DNA of 64,000 nt from Breviolum minutum Mf 1.05b.01 (lineage: Eukaryota > Sar > Dinophyceae > Suessiales > Symbiodiniaceae), in contig DF240073.1 of NCBI GenBank assembly GCA_000507305.1, forward strand, positions 1 through 64,000, written 5' to 3'. Each line of letters begins with the position of its first letter. Within the stretch, counting starts at the first letter, position 1. Made by a program: the position numbers and the translations under genes. Under the pieces are notes generated by a model, which worked only from the letters and a program-made list of their open reading frames with translations, did not search any database and was not told the origin of the DNA. This document shows positions 40,801 to 51,679 of this stretch, one piece after another.

Positions 40801-43736
40801 GTCCAGGTGATAAACTGCTCTAACAAAGGGCCCGGTAGCCATCTAAGTCTACAGGCAGGTATACCGGGCATCTACTAGAAATTATTGGTGTGAATGATGG
40901 GCCTTCGCAATGACGCAAAGAACTTTTAAATTGACTACATGGACCCCGCTCAGTTAGTGTAGAATCTTGTGACGCTGTCCTGGGTCCCCCCGTAGTAGGA
41001 ACAATCTGCATATCCTAGGTGCAGTTGGGGACATAAGTTGTACACCTCCAACAAACGAAGACTCCTCCCTGACTTTTGCAGGGATGCAGAGCTCTTGCAG
41101 ACTTTGGAAAGGATCATGGTCCAGAGGCAAAAGGCCGCTTGGGTTATGGAGCAAGGTTTACTTTGTGGACGAGTTTTGCTTTCACCCCTTCACCCAAACA
41201 ATGGCAGTGGAACATCCTGACATATTTGCCTGGAAAGTTTTCGGCAGATTGAATGCAACCTTTGGTAGATGGCAATGACGGATTTCACTTTCTTGGAGGA
41301 AAGCAGTCTACTAAAAAACTTTTTGTTCTTTTGGAGGAGTGACTGGCAACTGATTATGAGCGCAATTTCCCTACCGAACCGCGGAGCCATTGGAACACCA
41401 GAATCACTGGGTAGACAGTAGACATGTGGATTGTCTTGGCCATAGTGCTGTACATGACCAAAGACTACCTGTTGTAAGGAGTTCCTGCCATCAGACGACA
41501 GACGATCATTCCGGTGCCTCCCAAGAAAGCCATGGCATCCTTGAAGGGATTTTTCTCCTCTAAAAGCGGTTCAAATTTCAGTTAATAATTCAACATGAAG
41601 CATGTTCTACTCGTTACTCAGTCTTTATAGTTCTAAGTCCTAGGTTTCCTTCCTGGCAATTTTTCGATGAGCAACTTTAAACCTTAGGAGTTGACCACGC
41701 GACTTTTGACCAACGTCTTCTGGTCCTTTGCCACGTTACTCTGGCCGAGTGGGCCACAACTTTTTTCCGCAGCATTGGGAGGGGTGGCAGAGATGAAAAC
41801 ACAGGAGTGCGCTGTGGGATGTGGCTTCGACGGCGTGCGTGAGTAATGTTTGAACACCAGTCTCATGATAGAAATGGATTTACCTCACAGGGATGCAAGG
41901 CAACTTTTCAAAGCGGGCTGTGTGTTAGACGTCCAAAGCTGAAGCAGTGGGCACAGCATGAGGTTAATCAGCAGACTTTGGATCACTTTCTCGTCAAATA
42001 GGGGGATCCCTATCTGAGCAGTGATGTTATTTTTTCTGCTCCCTATGAAAAGGGGAGCTGCTCGGAGCCACGATTCCTGGCCAATCACTGGCTGTAAATC
42101 TTCACTTTCTATTGGTATCTTTTGATGGGAAGTAATCTAACCCCAGCACCTGCAGATTCAGACGACTATTCACTATTCAGAGGTTATTCAACACTACACT
42201 TCCCGGAAATTAACATGGTCCCTGTCAAGGAAGCCTTCTCAAAAGGAACCCCAGTCCAAGGTGCTATCATATTTCCACGGAGGGTATCCCATACTTCCAA
42301 CTTCTTCCATCTCGTTGAAGCCTTCTTTCTTGGGCTATTTGGGATGGACGGCTTCGAAGGAGTTAGCTATGTTAAGTTGGTCCTGGGCAACCCTGGAGCA
42401 GCAGTCGTACCTGCAAGACCTGCTGACCGAGGCAGCTGATGAGTTCAGTATTGGGAACAGGCTACAAGGCTACAATTATCATCAATTCTTTACACTTCTG
42501 ATTGTTGTTGTAGCTATACGGAGTATAGATACTGTGTAATATAGACATTGAGATATCCATAATATGCATATGCCATATGACATACCCGAATTCATGAAGC
42601 ACTAGGATCCTGGAATCAGACTTGATTGAACCAACCAACATATACTTTCGCAGATGGATAGTTTTGCCTGTCAATTCTGGGATAAGTCACCAATACATCG
42701 GGATGGGAAGAGAATTTTGGAACACTGCTCACCTGATGTCCGTGCCGTGACAGGCTGGAAAGCATGAAATGAATCTGAAACTGGGTCATGAATTGGAAGG
42801 ATTTCTAGTTTGGTGCATCCGAGTATCCACGATCAATGGTTAGGTGCGCTTTGTTGGTTGTTGAAGTTGGTTGCTCAATATAGTAGGACATGGTACAAAA
42901 GGGATGATTCCGATATGCCGCGGATATGCTTGAAGAAAACCACCCAATGAATTTTTGAACTCCCAGGGTAGAAAGAAGCTATATATTGAACTGAATTATT
43001 CAGCGACCGGAATGATAGCTTTCCAATTATTTCCCTGCCCTCCATTGATTGTAGGCGCTCATGCACCAGCTTATGATGTTTTTTTTTGCAAGGCTTCTAA
43101 GTTGCTCCCCCTCAGAAACTGGTCAGGTCAATGAGCAAACTCTGATGGCATCATCCGATCTCACTCGAAGTGAGGTAAAAATTTCAACATGTCAAACCCG
43201 TCGTTGGGGTATCATCGTACCTTTTGGATCCTTTTGAGAGAAAAGGAAGTCTGACACAACAACTTGAGGGCCCTGTGTTGCTTTGATTTTCCAAGGACTT
43301 GTTTGAAAACCCAAGAGCTCGCATGTTTTGCGTGGAGTTTGGCTTCGCTGGCCGCACAGATGCTGGAGCACCACCCATATTGGCAGCACTGGCGTCATCA
43401 GGTGCAGCAGCACGTGGGGTCGGGAACATCCAAAGACCAGCGGGCGATGGCCATGTTGGCTCGAAGTTTGGTGAAGTTGCAGTTGAAGGATTCTCGGATT
43501 GGTTAAAGTTGTTGGAGCGAACTGCCACCCAGAAGCACATAGAGATGCTATGTGGCACAGCCCCTTCAAGAAACGAAGATGGCCCCCTGCAAATAGGACG
43601 ATAACGTAGACGCCTCATGAGTCGTCCCTGATCAATTCCTTGGCTTTCAGGATGCCTTCGAGAAGCTCGTGGATGAGGTGAAGAATCAAGACTTATCGCC
43701 GGCATCTTGGACCTTATCCAGTATTGACATTGAAGA
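37839..43736 (+). CDS. tandem helical-repeat protein (FASTK/OPR-like), probable N-terminal part of a COMT fusion
   Basis: A chain of + exons carries a recurring helix signature around W-x-x-A-x-L. Exons are 37839-37934 (PEYVALALHALARWQRYRK), about 38055-38231 (PYHIRALLSSCAQLG), 39140-39305 (PLEVSQLVWSMARLQYYCED), 39671-about 39765 (CDVRHLANTLWSFAKLSC), about 39973-40144 (VATELSQCLWALAVSNS), about 40645-40720 (LTHLGAIAWSCAAFGG), about 41082-41150 (DAELLQTLERIMVQRQKAAW), about 41686-41846 (LTNVFWSFATLL), about 42373-42450 (LAMLSWSWATLEQQSYLQD), about 43316-43500 (LACFAWSLASLAAQM) and 43651-43736 (DAFEKLVDEVKNQDLSPASW). Exons at 39305 and 39671 join in phase. Repeats of this type resemble organellar RNA-binding repeat proteins (FASTK, OPR), but no RAP domain is seen. 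The last exon runs into TGA unless a GA donor at its end is used. In that case the gene continues into the methyltransferase exons. Confidence 0.55.
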
Positions 43737-44035
43737 TTGAAGGGTGAGTTTTTTTTCTCCCGCCACTGTTCCAGCAAAGTAGCCTTCAATGAAACTGTAC
43801 CTTTTTGTTTCAACATACACAACGAAATCTGATGCAGCAAAAGGAACACATCCGAACCTGTGAGGTGGGAGTTGGATCTGTTATGATCTGTTGGTCGGAA
43901 TGGTCTAGATTTTTCCCAAAATGTATTCATATTTCATTTTCACTCCCTAAAGGACTCAAAAAGCACCCCCAGAACTGGATTTGTGACTCTAAGATTTTTG
44001 CAGTCCATTCTGAACCACTTAGGATTTGGCCAGTG

Positions 44036-46780
44036 CCCTCCTGTCGGGCACAGTACACTTCCAAGACACCTCCAATGAACGAACTCTTTGGGCCGCCGTG
44101 ACCTCGGCCTCGACTGCGTCTGCCCGTGCCTGGCGCGAAACGGAACTCCTGCGCTTCGTTGAGTGCTATGCAGCAACAGCGCCAGCATGTCAAGGTCAAG
44201 CCCAGAAGGTGTTGATGGCAGTGGAAGAATTTTGCAAAAGCAGGAAGTTCCCTGGCGGAAACTGGATTTCATTCCAAGGAGAAATTCCGTGGGTTAGAGA
44301 GGAGCGGAGAACCGCAAAGGGCAGTTTAAGGGGAAAACCACCCAAAGCGACACATTTCAGCAGTTCCTCTCAGTTGGAAAATCAATCAACTATTCCACTC
44401 CAAACTGCTGACCCACCTGAAGGTTATGGTTGAAGTTGGCAGGTGGCGTGAAGGCGCAACTCTTGGAGACGTTGCTCCAACATCTTCGTCCCAGTCGTAT
44501 CCTGGAGGTAGGTTGCTACGTGGGTTACAGCGCAGTACGTTTTGGAGCTGCTGTTCAGTTGCGAAAGGGCGAGGTTTGTAGCGTGGAGATGGTGTCTTGG
44601 TTTGGAACATGGACGTTTTTTTTTTGGTTGGGGTGTGGGATGTGGGGAAATGGGGGGGCTCAAAGCATCTTAGAAGTTGAAAACCGATGTGGGGTGCCTG
44701 TTTCAGCTTTGAGTTTTAGCGTTTTGCTGGGTTGGTCTTTCGAGTCGAAGTTCTACGTTTTACCGCAAACGCGTTGATAGCTGTCGCAATTTAGCGCCTT
44801 TCTCCAAAACATCGAAACTACTGACTACTGGTTTCAAGTTTCAAGGGCTATTTCTTGATCTTGACGTTTTTGTTTTGCTTTTCTCGTTCCCATAAGCCAA
44901 TGGTAAGTTGGTGCTTCAGGTTCGTGACGGTTAGTGCATTGCTCTAGTAGGGACTCAGAACGCAAGTATTTCCTAATTGGGGGAAGAAAACCTACCAACC
45001 CACAAACTACTCATTGATTGCTGAATCCACTTGAGTGATTGAGTGAAGGATTGTTTTCGAAATGTGTCAAAAGTAAACATCACCCAATTCAAATCAAACC
45101 TCCAAAGTCGAGTTGATCCAAGTTCTACATACAGCGTGGGGAGCTCCATCTATTGACACCAGGCTTTCCGGGTGCCTTTTGATTGATCCTTACAAGTGAG
45201 GGTTGTCAACGCATAATGTCAGGATCCAATCTTTGCCCAAGTGGCACGAAAACTGGTGCATCACGCCCAGTTGACGGATGTGGTCAGCATTCATGTGGGA
45301 CATAGCGAGGACAGAGTCAGAGACGACCCGGTCGGTGAAATCTTATAGCTCACCCAGGTATGTGTAGTACAGGAGTATCAACGTCACTAGAAGTTAAAGC
45401 AAACACACGATGGTGGTATGACATTGAATCTAAGAGATTGAAGGTGACAAAAAACATACAAAAACATGAAAACAGATGGCAGATGTACGAACAATTTGTA
45501 TTTGGATAATTTAGACAATTCATGTGCACGTAGAGAATTTAAGTACTACAGAGAGATTTTCACTCCCGCCTTGCTAGCCTTGCTTGGTTTGGAGGAGGTC
45601 TTACCCCGTCTTTCGGGTCATTTTGACATGATCTTCTTCGATCAACGTGGCTCGCGTTTTCTTAAAGATGTCGAGATCCTTCTCCATGAAGCAGCCTTGA
45701 CAACCCACGGCACCGTGCTGGTGGCGGACAACGTCTTGAAACCTGGAGCACCACGTTTTTTGTGGTACTTGCAGGGAGAAAACGAAGATGAAGATGGAGA
45801 GTGGGAGACGTGTTTCTTGGCAAAATTTGGATTGTGAACTTTTAGTTTTGCCCTTAACCGGAAGATGATCCTAACTAATATTTCATCATTGAATTGAAAA
45901 ACAGTGACTGTGATTGAGCTTTCTTTGGATTCAACTCTTGCTGTGGGCTTGGGGGATGGACATCTCATGAAAGTTCCAGTTTTGGGTGCATTGACATAGT
46001 CTCTTGCCATTGAGATAATGATATCTGAGAATCTAATAGTTGTGAACCCATGGTACTGACAGAAATCAAATTTCGATTTCAACATCTTTTGGGAACTCTA
46101 CCTGCTTCAGCGCTGTCAGGTCTGGTGGAGCTGCCGGACTTTGGAAGTTCCGGAGTGTTGGATTGGATACTTATCGGCCTTTGATGGTTGGGATGTTTTT
46201 TCCATTCCAGTCCATTTGCAAATTTGCACCAAATCCGAAATGGATGGTTCAGAAACTCCATGGGAGTGTTTGTGCGTTTCAACTTTTCTTTTCTCATACA
46301 ATCGAAGCATGTCCAGTGACCTCAGGATGTCTGTGTCAAAGAGACGTGGCGCCATTTCGGGCCAACCTGTCCAACGACCTGGACGAAGAAATGGGCAACC
46401 GCCAGAGGATATTTTGCATTTGGCATGGCAAGCCGATGAGATGCGCTGGAGATCTTTGGTGAAATGGCCTGAGGGTTGGTTGAGTACCAAAGAGGATCAG
46501 TTGGGTTACACATCCAGTGATTCCATTATCCGAACCATATTGAAATGAACCCATATAACCACTGCTTTTTGACTAACCCTTGGGCAAACCAACGGAGCAA
46601 CGCCAAATTTCTCGCCATGCCCCAGACCCAGGAAGCATTGAAGGTCATGTGTCGCCCATGGAGTGGAACAACTTTGCTGGACAGATGAAAGCTTCGTTGT
46701 TGGCTGCATCTCGGAAGAGTATGAGTCGCAGGGGAAGGGGATGGAATATCAGACATGCCTTGGAAATGACTGGTGAATAG
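44036..46780 (+). CDS. catechol-O-methyltransferase-like domain
   Basis: COMT-type enzymes move a methyl group from SAM to a hydroxyl. Exon 44036-about 44215 is a helical lead-in (DLASALLSGTVHFQDTSNER). Exon 44436-44591 holds KAQLLETLL, then the SAM motif RILEVGCYVGYSAVRF and VCSVEM. Exon 45223-about 45315 holds DPIFAQVARKLVHHAQLTD and VSIHVGHSEDR. Exon 45578-about 45776 holds HFDMIFFDQRGSRFLKD and GTVLVADNVLKPGAPRFLWY, matching the COMT block with the metal-binding Asp and Asn (FDM-x-F-x-D, ADNV-x-x-PG-P). A later exon (about 46400-46458, LHLAWQADEMRWRSL) and the last exon (about 46635-46780, MEWNNFAGQMKASLLAASRK, stop) form a charged tail. I recall this order, helical repeats then COMT then such a tail, from Symbiodiniaceae proteins. 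One exon after WYLQ is not identified. Confidence 0.65.
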
Positions 46781-49700
46781 AAATCTTTGTTGATACACCG
46801 GTGGATTTTGGGCAGTTTTAAGACGCCAAGTTTCTGTCCATATATTGTAGCTCCCTTGTAAAAAAAGCACCACATTATATATCTCCAACTTGTGCTTGCC
46901 ATTGATGATATAAAGGCGAAAGCCATTCTGATCAGAAACTTGTGTTTTGGCCAAACTACAGCGGGCACAAAAGGCACTTCGACCGCTGAATCCACTCTTT
47001 TCACATCTATTCACCAACATTTTAAGTTGAAAGTACATCTTCCCTACAAGCAGGCTGCTTTGTGGTTGTGGGTGATTTCCGAATTCATAGGTCACAAAAC
47101 TTGCAAAAGGCTTGAATAGTTAATAAGATAGGTAAAATAGGTATATATAGGGTTTCATACCTCCATTTCAGATGCCCTAAGACCTTATTTTATGGAGTAC
47201 ATAATTTTCCTACAAACACAGATGATACATTATGATATAGCATTTGCGCGGCATAGTGTAGTATGGTATGCATCATCTTTAGCAACCTCTTTAGCTGAGG
47301 TATTCTTGGCTTAGCGCATGGAACAGGAAGACTCAGGAAGACCTACACGCGTCTACACTAAATCGTAAGAACTAAGGAAAACTCAGGAAAACTAAGAACA
47401 CCTAAGAAAAGTCTAAAGCAATCTTTATAGAGAAACTCCCATAGACTAACTAAAAACATTAATTTAAGAACACATAAGAAGAGAACGGCCTACTGGGCGC
47501 CCCTAATTGAAGAGGTTACTAAGCTTTTCTATGACATCATTTTTAAATACACATGTCAAACACATGCACAATAGTGTCATTGATGTATCAAGCAATTTTT
47601 TCGATATATCAAATATCAAAGTCATCCCCTGCAAGGACCAGTGGGCCCGTGGACCTTTGTAAAAAAACCGCTTGGCCTCAGGCTGGCTTGCGTTTGCCGC
47701 ACCGACAACTCCAAGACTTGCCGTCATGGTTGGCAACACCCACAGGACGTTTTGAGTGTTTTCGCTGGCGAAGTTGACCGCGGTTGGAATCTTGACCCCA
47801 AAAAAGGATCCAAGACTAACAAGAAGTGTTTTGAACATTTGTTGACTTCGGGTATAGATGCGCCACTGTTCTGAACTCCGTGAATCTCTGACAAAAATGT
47901 ATGAGGTTTTCCCAGGATGGTCGTTAGTCCTTCTGAAATTGCTGACCAACAACTACTTTTCAACGGGTCAGTTCCGCGGGAATGGGAATTGTTCCAAATC
48001 ATCTTTCTTGTAAACCAAAAAAGAAGGTACACCATCCACTTTTGGGTACCATCATTTCGCCGAACGACCCCACGCATGCCAGCTATGGTCCATCAAATGA
48101 TGTTTTTTGAAAGCGCGGGCAAGGGTGGTGGGATGCCGGCAGAAACATCCAAAGTTCTGTTCTTCACAAGGTTGGACCCGTCAAATCAGCGACTTTGTTT
48201 TGGGGGGTTTATGATATCCATGCCGGTCAATGTAGCTGGCCAGTCTCCAAAGAGCACTTGAAACTTTGATTCAGCACAACCATTTGTGGTTCCTTTACTA
48301 AACTACCGTCCTGGGGTGTGTGGCCCGTGTTCTTCCAAAGCAGGACATGTTAAGCGCTGATGACTTTGCAATCAACTTTGCCAAGCCGTTCGAGAAGGAG
48401 CCTGACATTGTTCTCCTTCCAAGTCCAACTTCCTCGCCAAGCTGGCGTAGCTTGGTCGAAGACTTTGTCCCAAATAGATTGCAAAGGTTCTTTTGGAAGG
48501 GGATGTGATGGATCATGTGTTAAGTATCCAACCCTATGGCCCATTGCAATGATGGTCCAGTAAGTCATTATACGTTTTCGCTCAAAATCATGTGAACTCC
48601 ACAAGATCCAGGATGACCCGAAGTGCCTAAAGGAGATGGTGTTGAGAGAAACGTGGTCACATCTTACGGTGGACGTGCAGGCACCATCCTTGGAGTTGAC
48701 TTTTCAGAACCCTTTTTTTTCTCTCCAAAAGGGTCTTCCAAGCAAATCTTGAGTCATTTTATGTTTTCTTTGAGGAGGAATCCGTCTGAACATCCCACGT
48801 CCCGCAGAAAAGGTATCTGCTTCCCTTGCACGGCGTAAAGCATTTGAATCCAGTTTTGCGACTCATGCAAAGCCGACCTTCACCAGGGTTTGTGACTTCC
48901 TCAATTGCTGTCATGAATTTTGCTCACGATTTGATGTTCTTCGTTTAAATGGAGCCACAAATTCAAGGGCAGAATGATGAGCAAGATTATTGAATGAGAA
49001 CATCATGCCAACTTATGAGCAATTGTCAACACTTTTACAGATCTTTCAAACTTCAAGCCGCCATTTCCGACTTGTGTGCATTCAGGAGGTCAGCGTCATT
49101 TGATCATATTTTGCGTGTCCCTAGTGTTTGGGTTAACATCTCCTTTGCTTCCATCTATAGGATCACTTGCCTGGCAGGTGCGAGGACCCAACCTGGAATG
49201 GCATGCCGTTTGAGTAGCCTGGGTGACGTATAGTGAAGCTGACCTTCGATCTTCACTTTAAATGAAATGTTTTTCTGGCTAAAAATGACCTGAAGTCAGG
49301 CTGGTGAAATATGATCCTTGAGCTGGATTCATCGGACTTTCCGGCCAATTGTTGATGCTTCTTTTTGCAGGGAGTCACCGCATGAGAAGTAAAAAGATGA
49401 GCAAACAAGAGCAAAGTTGAGCATTTCCACCCAAAATCGTTTGGCTAGAATCCGGCTAGAACAATCTAAAGAAATCTCCATACAGCCTCAAAGAGGGATC
49501 GTAATCCTACATACTGAATAGATTTTTCGTGTTGCCGCTAGAGTCTCCAGCAATTTGGTTTGGGCAAATTTGGGTGTGGAAAAAGACGTGCGGCGATGGG
49601 GACCCATACGATATGCTCTTGCGTCAATGTTTGTGATCCTAGAGAATTGGTTCGCAAATTTGTTCACACTTGCACCGCGTTTTCTCCCCGCAGCTGTAGC

Positions 49701-49942
49701 TAATCTTGATTATTATAACTCACAGTCAAGGGCTCTGCACCAGATGGCTGCCAGGTCCCTTCTGATGCGAGTACAGTGGAGATGGCCATTCTGGATTTGA
49801 ACCAAAAGGACGGATGGATGGGTGTACGGATGGCCCTTCAAGGTCATCTACCCCAATTAATTACAGTATATTGCCATACTAAAAGGATCTACATGTAGAT
49901 ATTTCCTGGTGAATTGCTGGTGACATCTTAGAATTCATCACC
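46781..49942. other. stretch with no recognised gene, a few exon-like pieces
   Basis: A degenerate A-rich repeat built on actaagaaaa and actcaggaaa units spans about 47330-47470. Open + pieces that may be exons are about 47690-47870 (DNSKTCRHGWQHPQDVLSVF), 48348-48507 (MLSADDFAINFAKPFEKEPD) and about 49726-49890 (QVPSDASTVEMAILDLNQKD). No family is recognised. In the first of these the minus strand is equally open. Confidence 0.4.
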
Positions 49943-50041
49943 TTGTACATTGAACGGCTCATCGGACACGTCACTCTAGGCTGTTGCGAAATACAACCTC
50001 CTGTAGATGTAAGGAGTGCTGCTTCGGAGCCGCCTCGGCAC

Positions 50042-51679
50042 ATGACCGAAAGCGTTTCCGGAAGTGCTCCGCAATTGGTGAAACTCAGTGGAGAGCCAAT
50101 TTCTTTGAAGGTTCTTCCTGGAAGCACAGTGCGTGATGTGAAACACCAATTATCCGAGATCTTTGGTGGATCTCTTCGTCTCATTGATGAAAGTGGGAAA
50201 GTCTTAGACGTTGATGATGTCCTCCAAGGCACTGTGCAAGTGCAACTCATGGCCATCGCACCTGGCGCCTGGTCTGACCTTGTCTCAGCGGCTAAAAGTG
50301 GCTTCGAGGAAGACAAGCTCCGTGCGGCTGTCACGGCAGCATGGCCTGGCGATTTCGTGCGTGTGGGTGAGGTGCCACGAGGGACGATCACTTTCATATA
50401 TCAAGATGAGGAATTGTTTGATTGGCAAGAAAAAACCTTCGAAACACTACAGACAGCCATCATTTCTGCTTGTGGCCAGTGGGCTGATTATTGGACCTTT
50501 GGTGAGTCTGCAGATTGTGGAGAGTATATCCAATATGTTCGTCGACCTTACAACACCCTGAAACCCACTGTGGAACTCTATGTAACTGATGTGAAGCGAT
50601 GGCAGAAACTTCTGTTGGATTTGGAAGATGAATTTGCTGAGTTGCGATCGCGATGTTCCAAGTACCACTTGTGTGAACATCTAGAGATGGCTGTTGCAGC
50701 TTTACTTCACCATGTGCCTTATCGGGTGACCGATGCGTCATGGTTTGTGGGTTTTGAGATGTGGTACTACCCCTTTTGCCAGCTGTTGAAATGGTATTTG
50801 AGCTCAGTCGGCTTAGAAGAGTCGAACGTTGATGTCCTGAATTACATGGACAACGCCTTGCATGGCTTCAGAAGTAATGAAATTCCCGAAGATACAGCCA
50901 TTATCATCACCCAGCGGGTTGCTGAACAATTCCATTGGGATTTCAACAAAGTGGATTCAACTTCAGATTGGCTGAAAATCAGACATACACTCAATGAGAT
51001 GTCTTCCAAGTTGACCACCAAGGCTTTGAGTGAGCTCCCTACTTGCCCAGATATGCACCTAGGTTTCATTGAGGCTGTCGATGCTAGCAGGGATCCATCA
51101 AGGGCTCAAAGGATGAAACATGCATTGGCGGTCTGTCGCAAGGCTGCCAAAGATGGGGGACCTTTGACATTTGACCACTTGCTCGATTGGCAACGCTACT
51201 TGATGAGGATCGTTGAGAAGCCAACCTTCCGCAAGCATGATGCCTATGCCAAGCAGGGCCGGGAGCGCTATCCCAGGCACTTCGGTGATGGCCAATCAGC
51301 AGAAGAACACTTCATCAAAGTACTGGAAGAAGCCAACAGTACAGAACCTGTGGCTTTGAGGGCTTCTCGTGCTTATTTGGATGTATTGTTCTTTCATCCC
51401 CTTGATGATGCGAACAGCCGCTTGGCACGTTTGGTCTTTGACTTCATTTTGACCCGCGCCCATGTGGGCGTGAGAAACGTGGATGGCATCTTTCTCTTTG
51501 CCCGATCGGCACGTGATGTCGTGGGCGCCCAACACCTAGTCGAGTTGGTGGATGCTCAGATGGCCAAACCTGATGAATGGAAAGATTTAGCAGATCCACC
51601 AGAAATCACTCCCGCAGATGTTCGATGGTTTTCTGCATTGACTTTTCCAGAAGACAATCAGAAGTTCCTTGAAGGATAG
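50042..51679 (+). CDS. Fic-domain protein with ubiquitin-like N-terminus, intronless
   Basis: Fic enzymes usually transfer AMP (or another nucleotide or phosphate group) to a hydroxyl on a target protein. The open frame starts at an ATG at 49943; I prefer the ATG at 50042 because the ubiquitin-like fold starts just after it. The N-terminal region VKLSGEPISLKVLPGSTVRD continues through a beta-grasp-like segment to VQVQLMAIAPG. After a middle region with no recognised domain, about residues 330-530 (counted from 49943) look like a Fic fold. The active-site motif HPLDDANSRLAR has His485, the acidic Asp489, Asn491 and both Arg (493, 496). Leu replaces the usual Phe after HP, and Ser replaces Gly before the first Arg, both tolerated variants. 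I see no clear inhibitory (S/T)xxxE(G/N) helix. It has no intron, unlike its neighbours, which suggests a retrogene. No spliced-leader relict is visible upstream. Confidence 0.8.
   Translation: MTESVSGSAPQLVKLSGEPISLKVLPGSTVRDVKHQLSEIFGGSLRLIDESGKVLDVDDVLQGTVQVQLMAIAPGAWSDLVSAAKSGFEEDKLRAAVTAAWPGDFVRVGEVPRGTITFIYQDEELFDWQEKTFETLQTAIISACGQWADYWTFGESADCGEYIQYVRRPYNTLKPTVELYVTDVKRWQKLLLDLEDEFAELRSRCSKYHLCEHLEMAVAALLHHVPYRVTDASWFVGFEMWYYPFCQLLKWYLSSVGLEESNVDVLNYMDNALHGFRSNEIPEDTAIIITQRVAEQFHWDFNKVDSTSDWLKIRHTLNEMSSKLTTKALSELPTCPDMHLGFIEAVDASRDPSRAQRMKHALAVCRKAAKDGGPLTFDHLLDWQRYLMRIVEKPTFRKHDAYAKQGRERYPRHFGDGQSAEEHFIKVLEEANSTEPVALRASRAYLDVLFFHPLDDANSRLARLVFDFILTRAHVGVRNVDGIFLFARSARDVVGAQHLVELVDAQMAKPDEWKDLADPPEITPADVRWFSALTFPEDNQKFLEG

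Noticed and set aside
43184-43930. 248-codon minus-strand open frame
   Set aside because: It lies opposite a helical-repeat exon with the LACFAWSLASLA signature on +. Its own sequence shows no motif, so it is probably a shadow frame.
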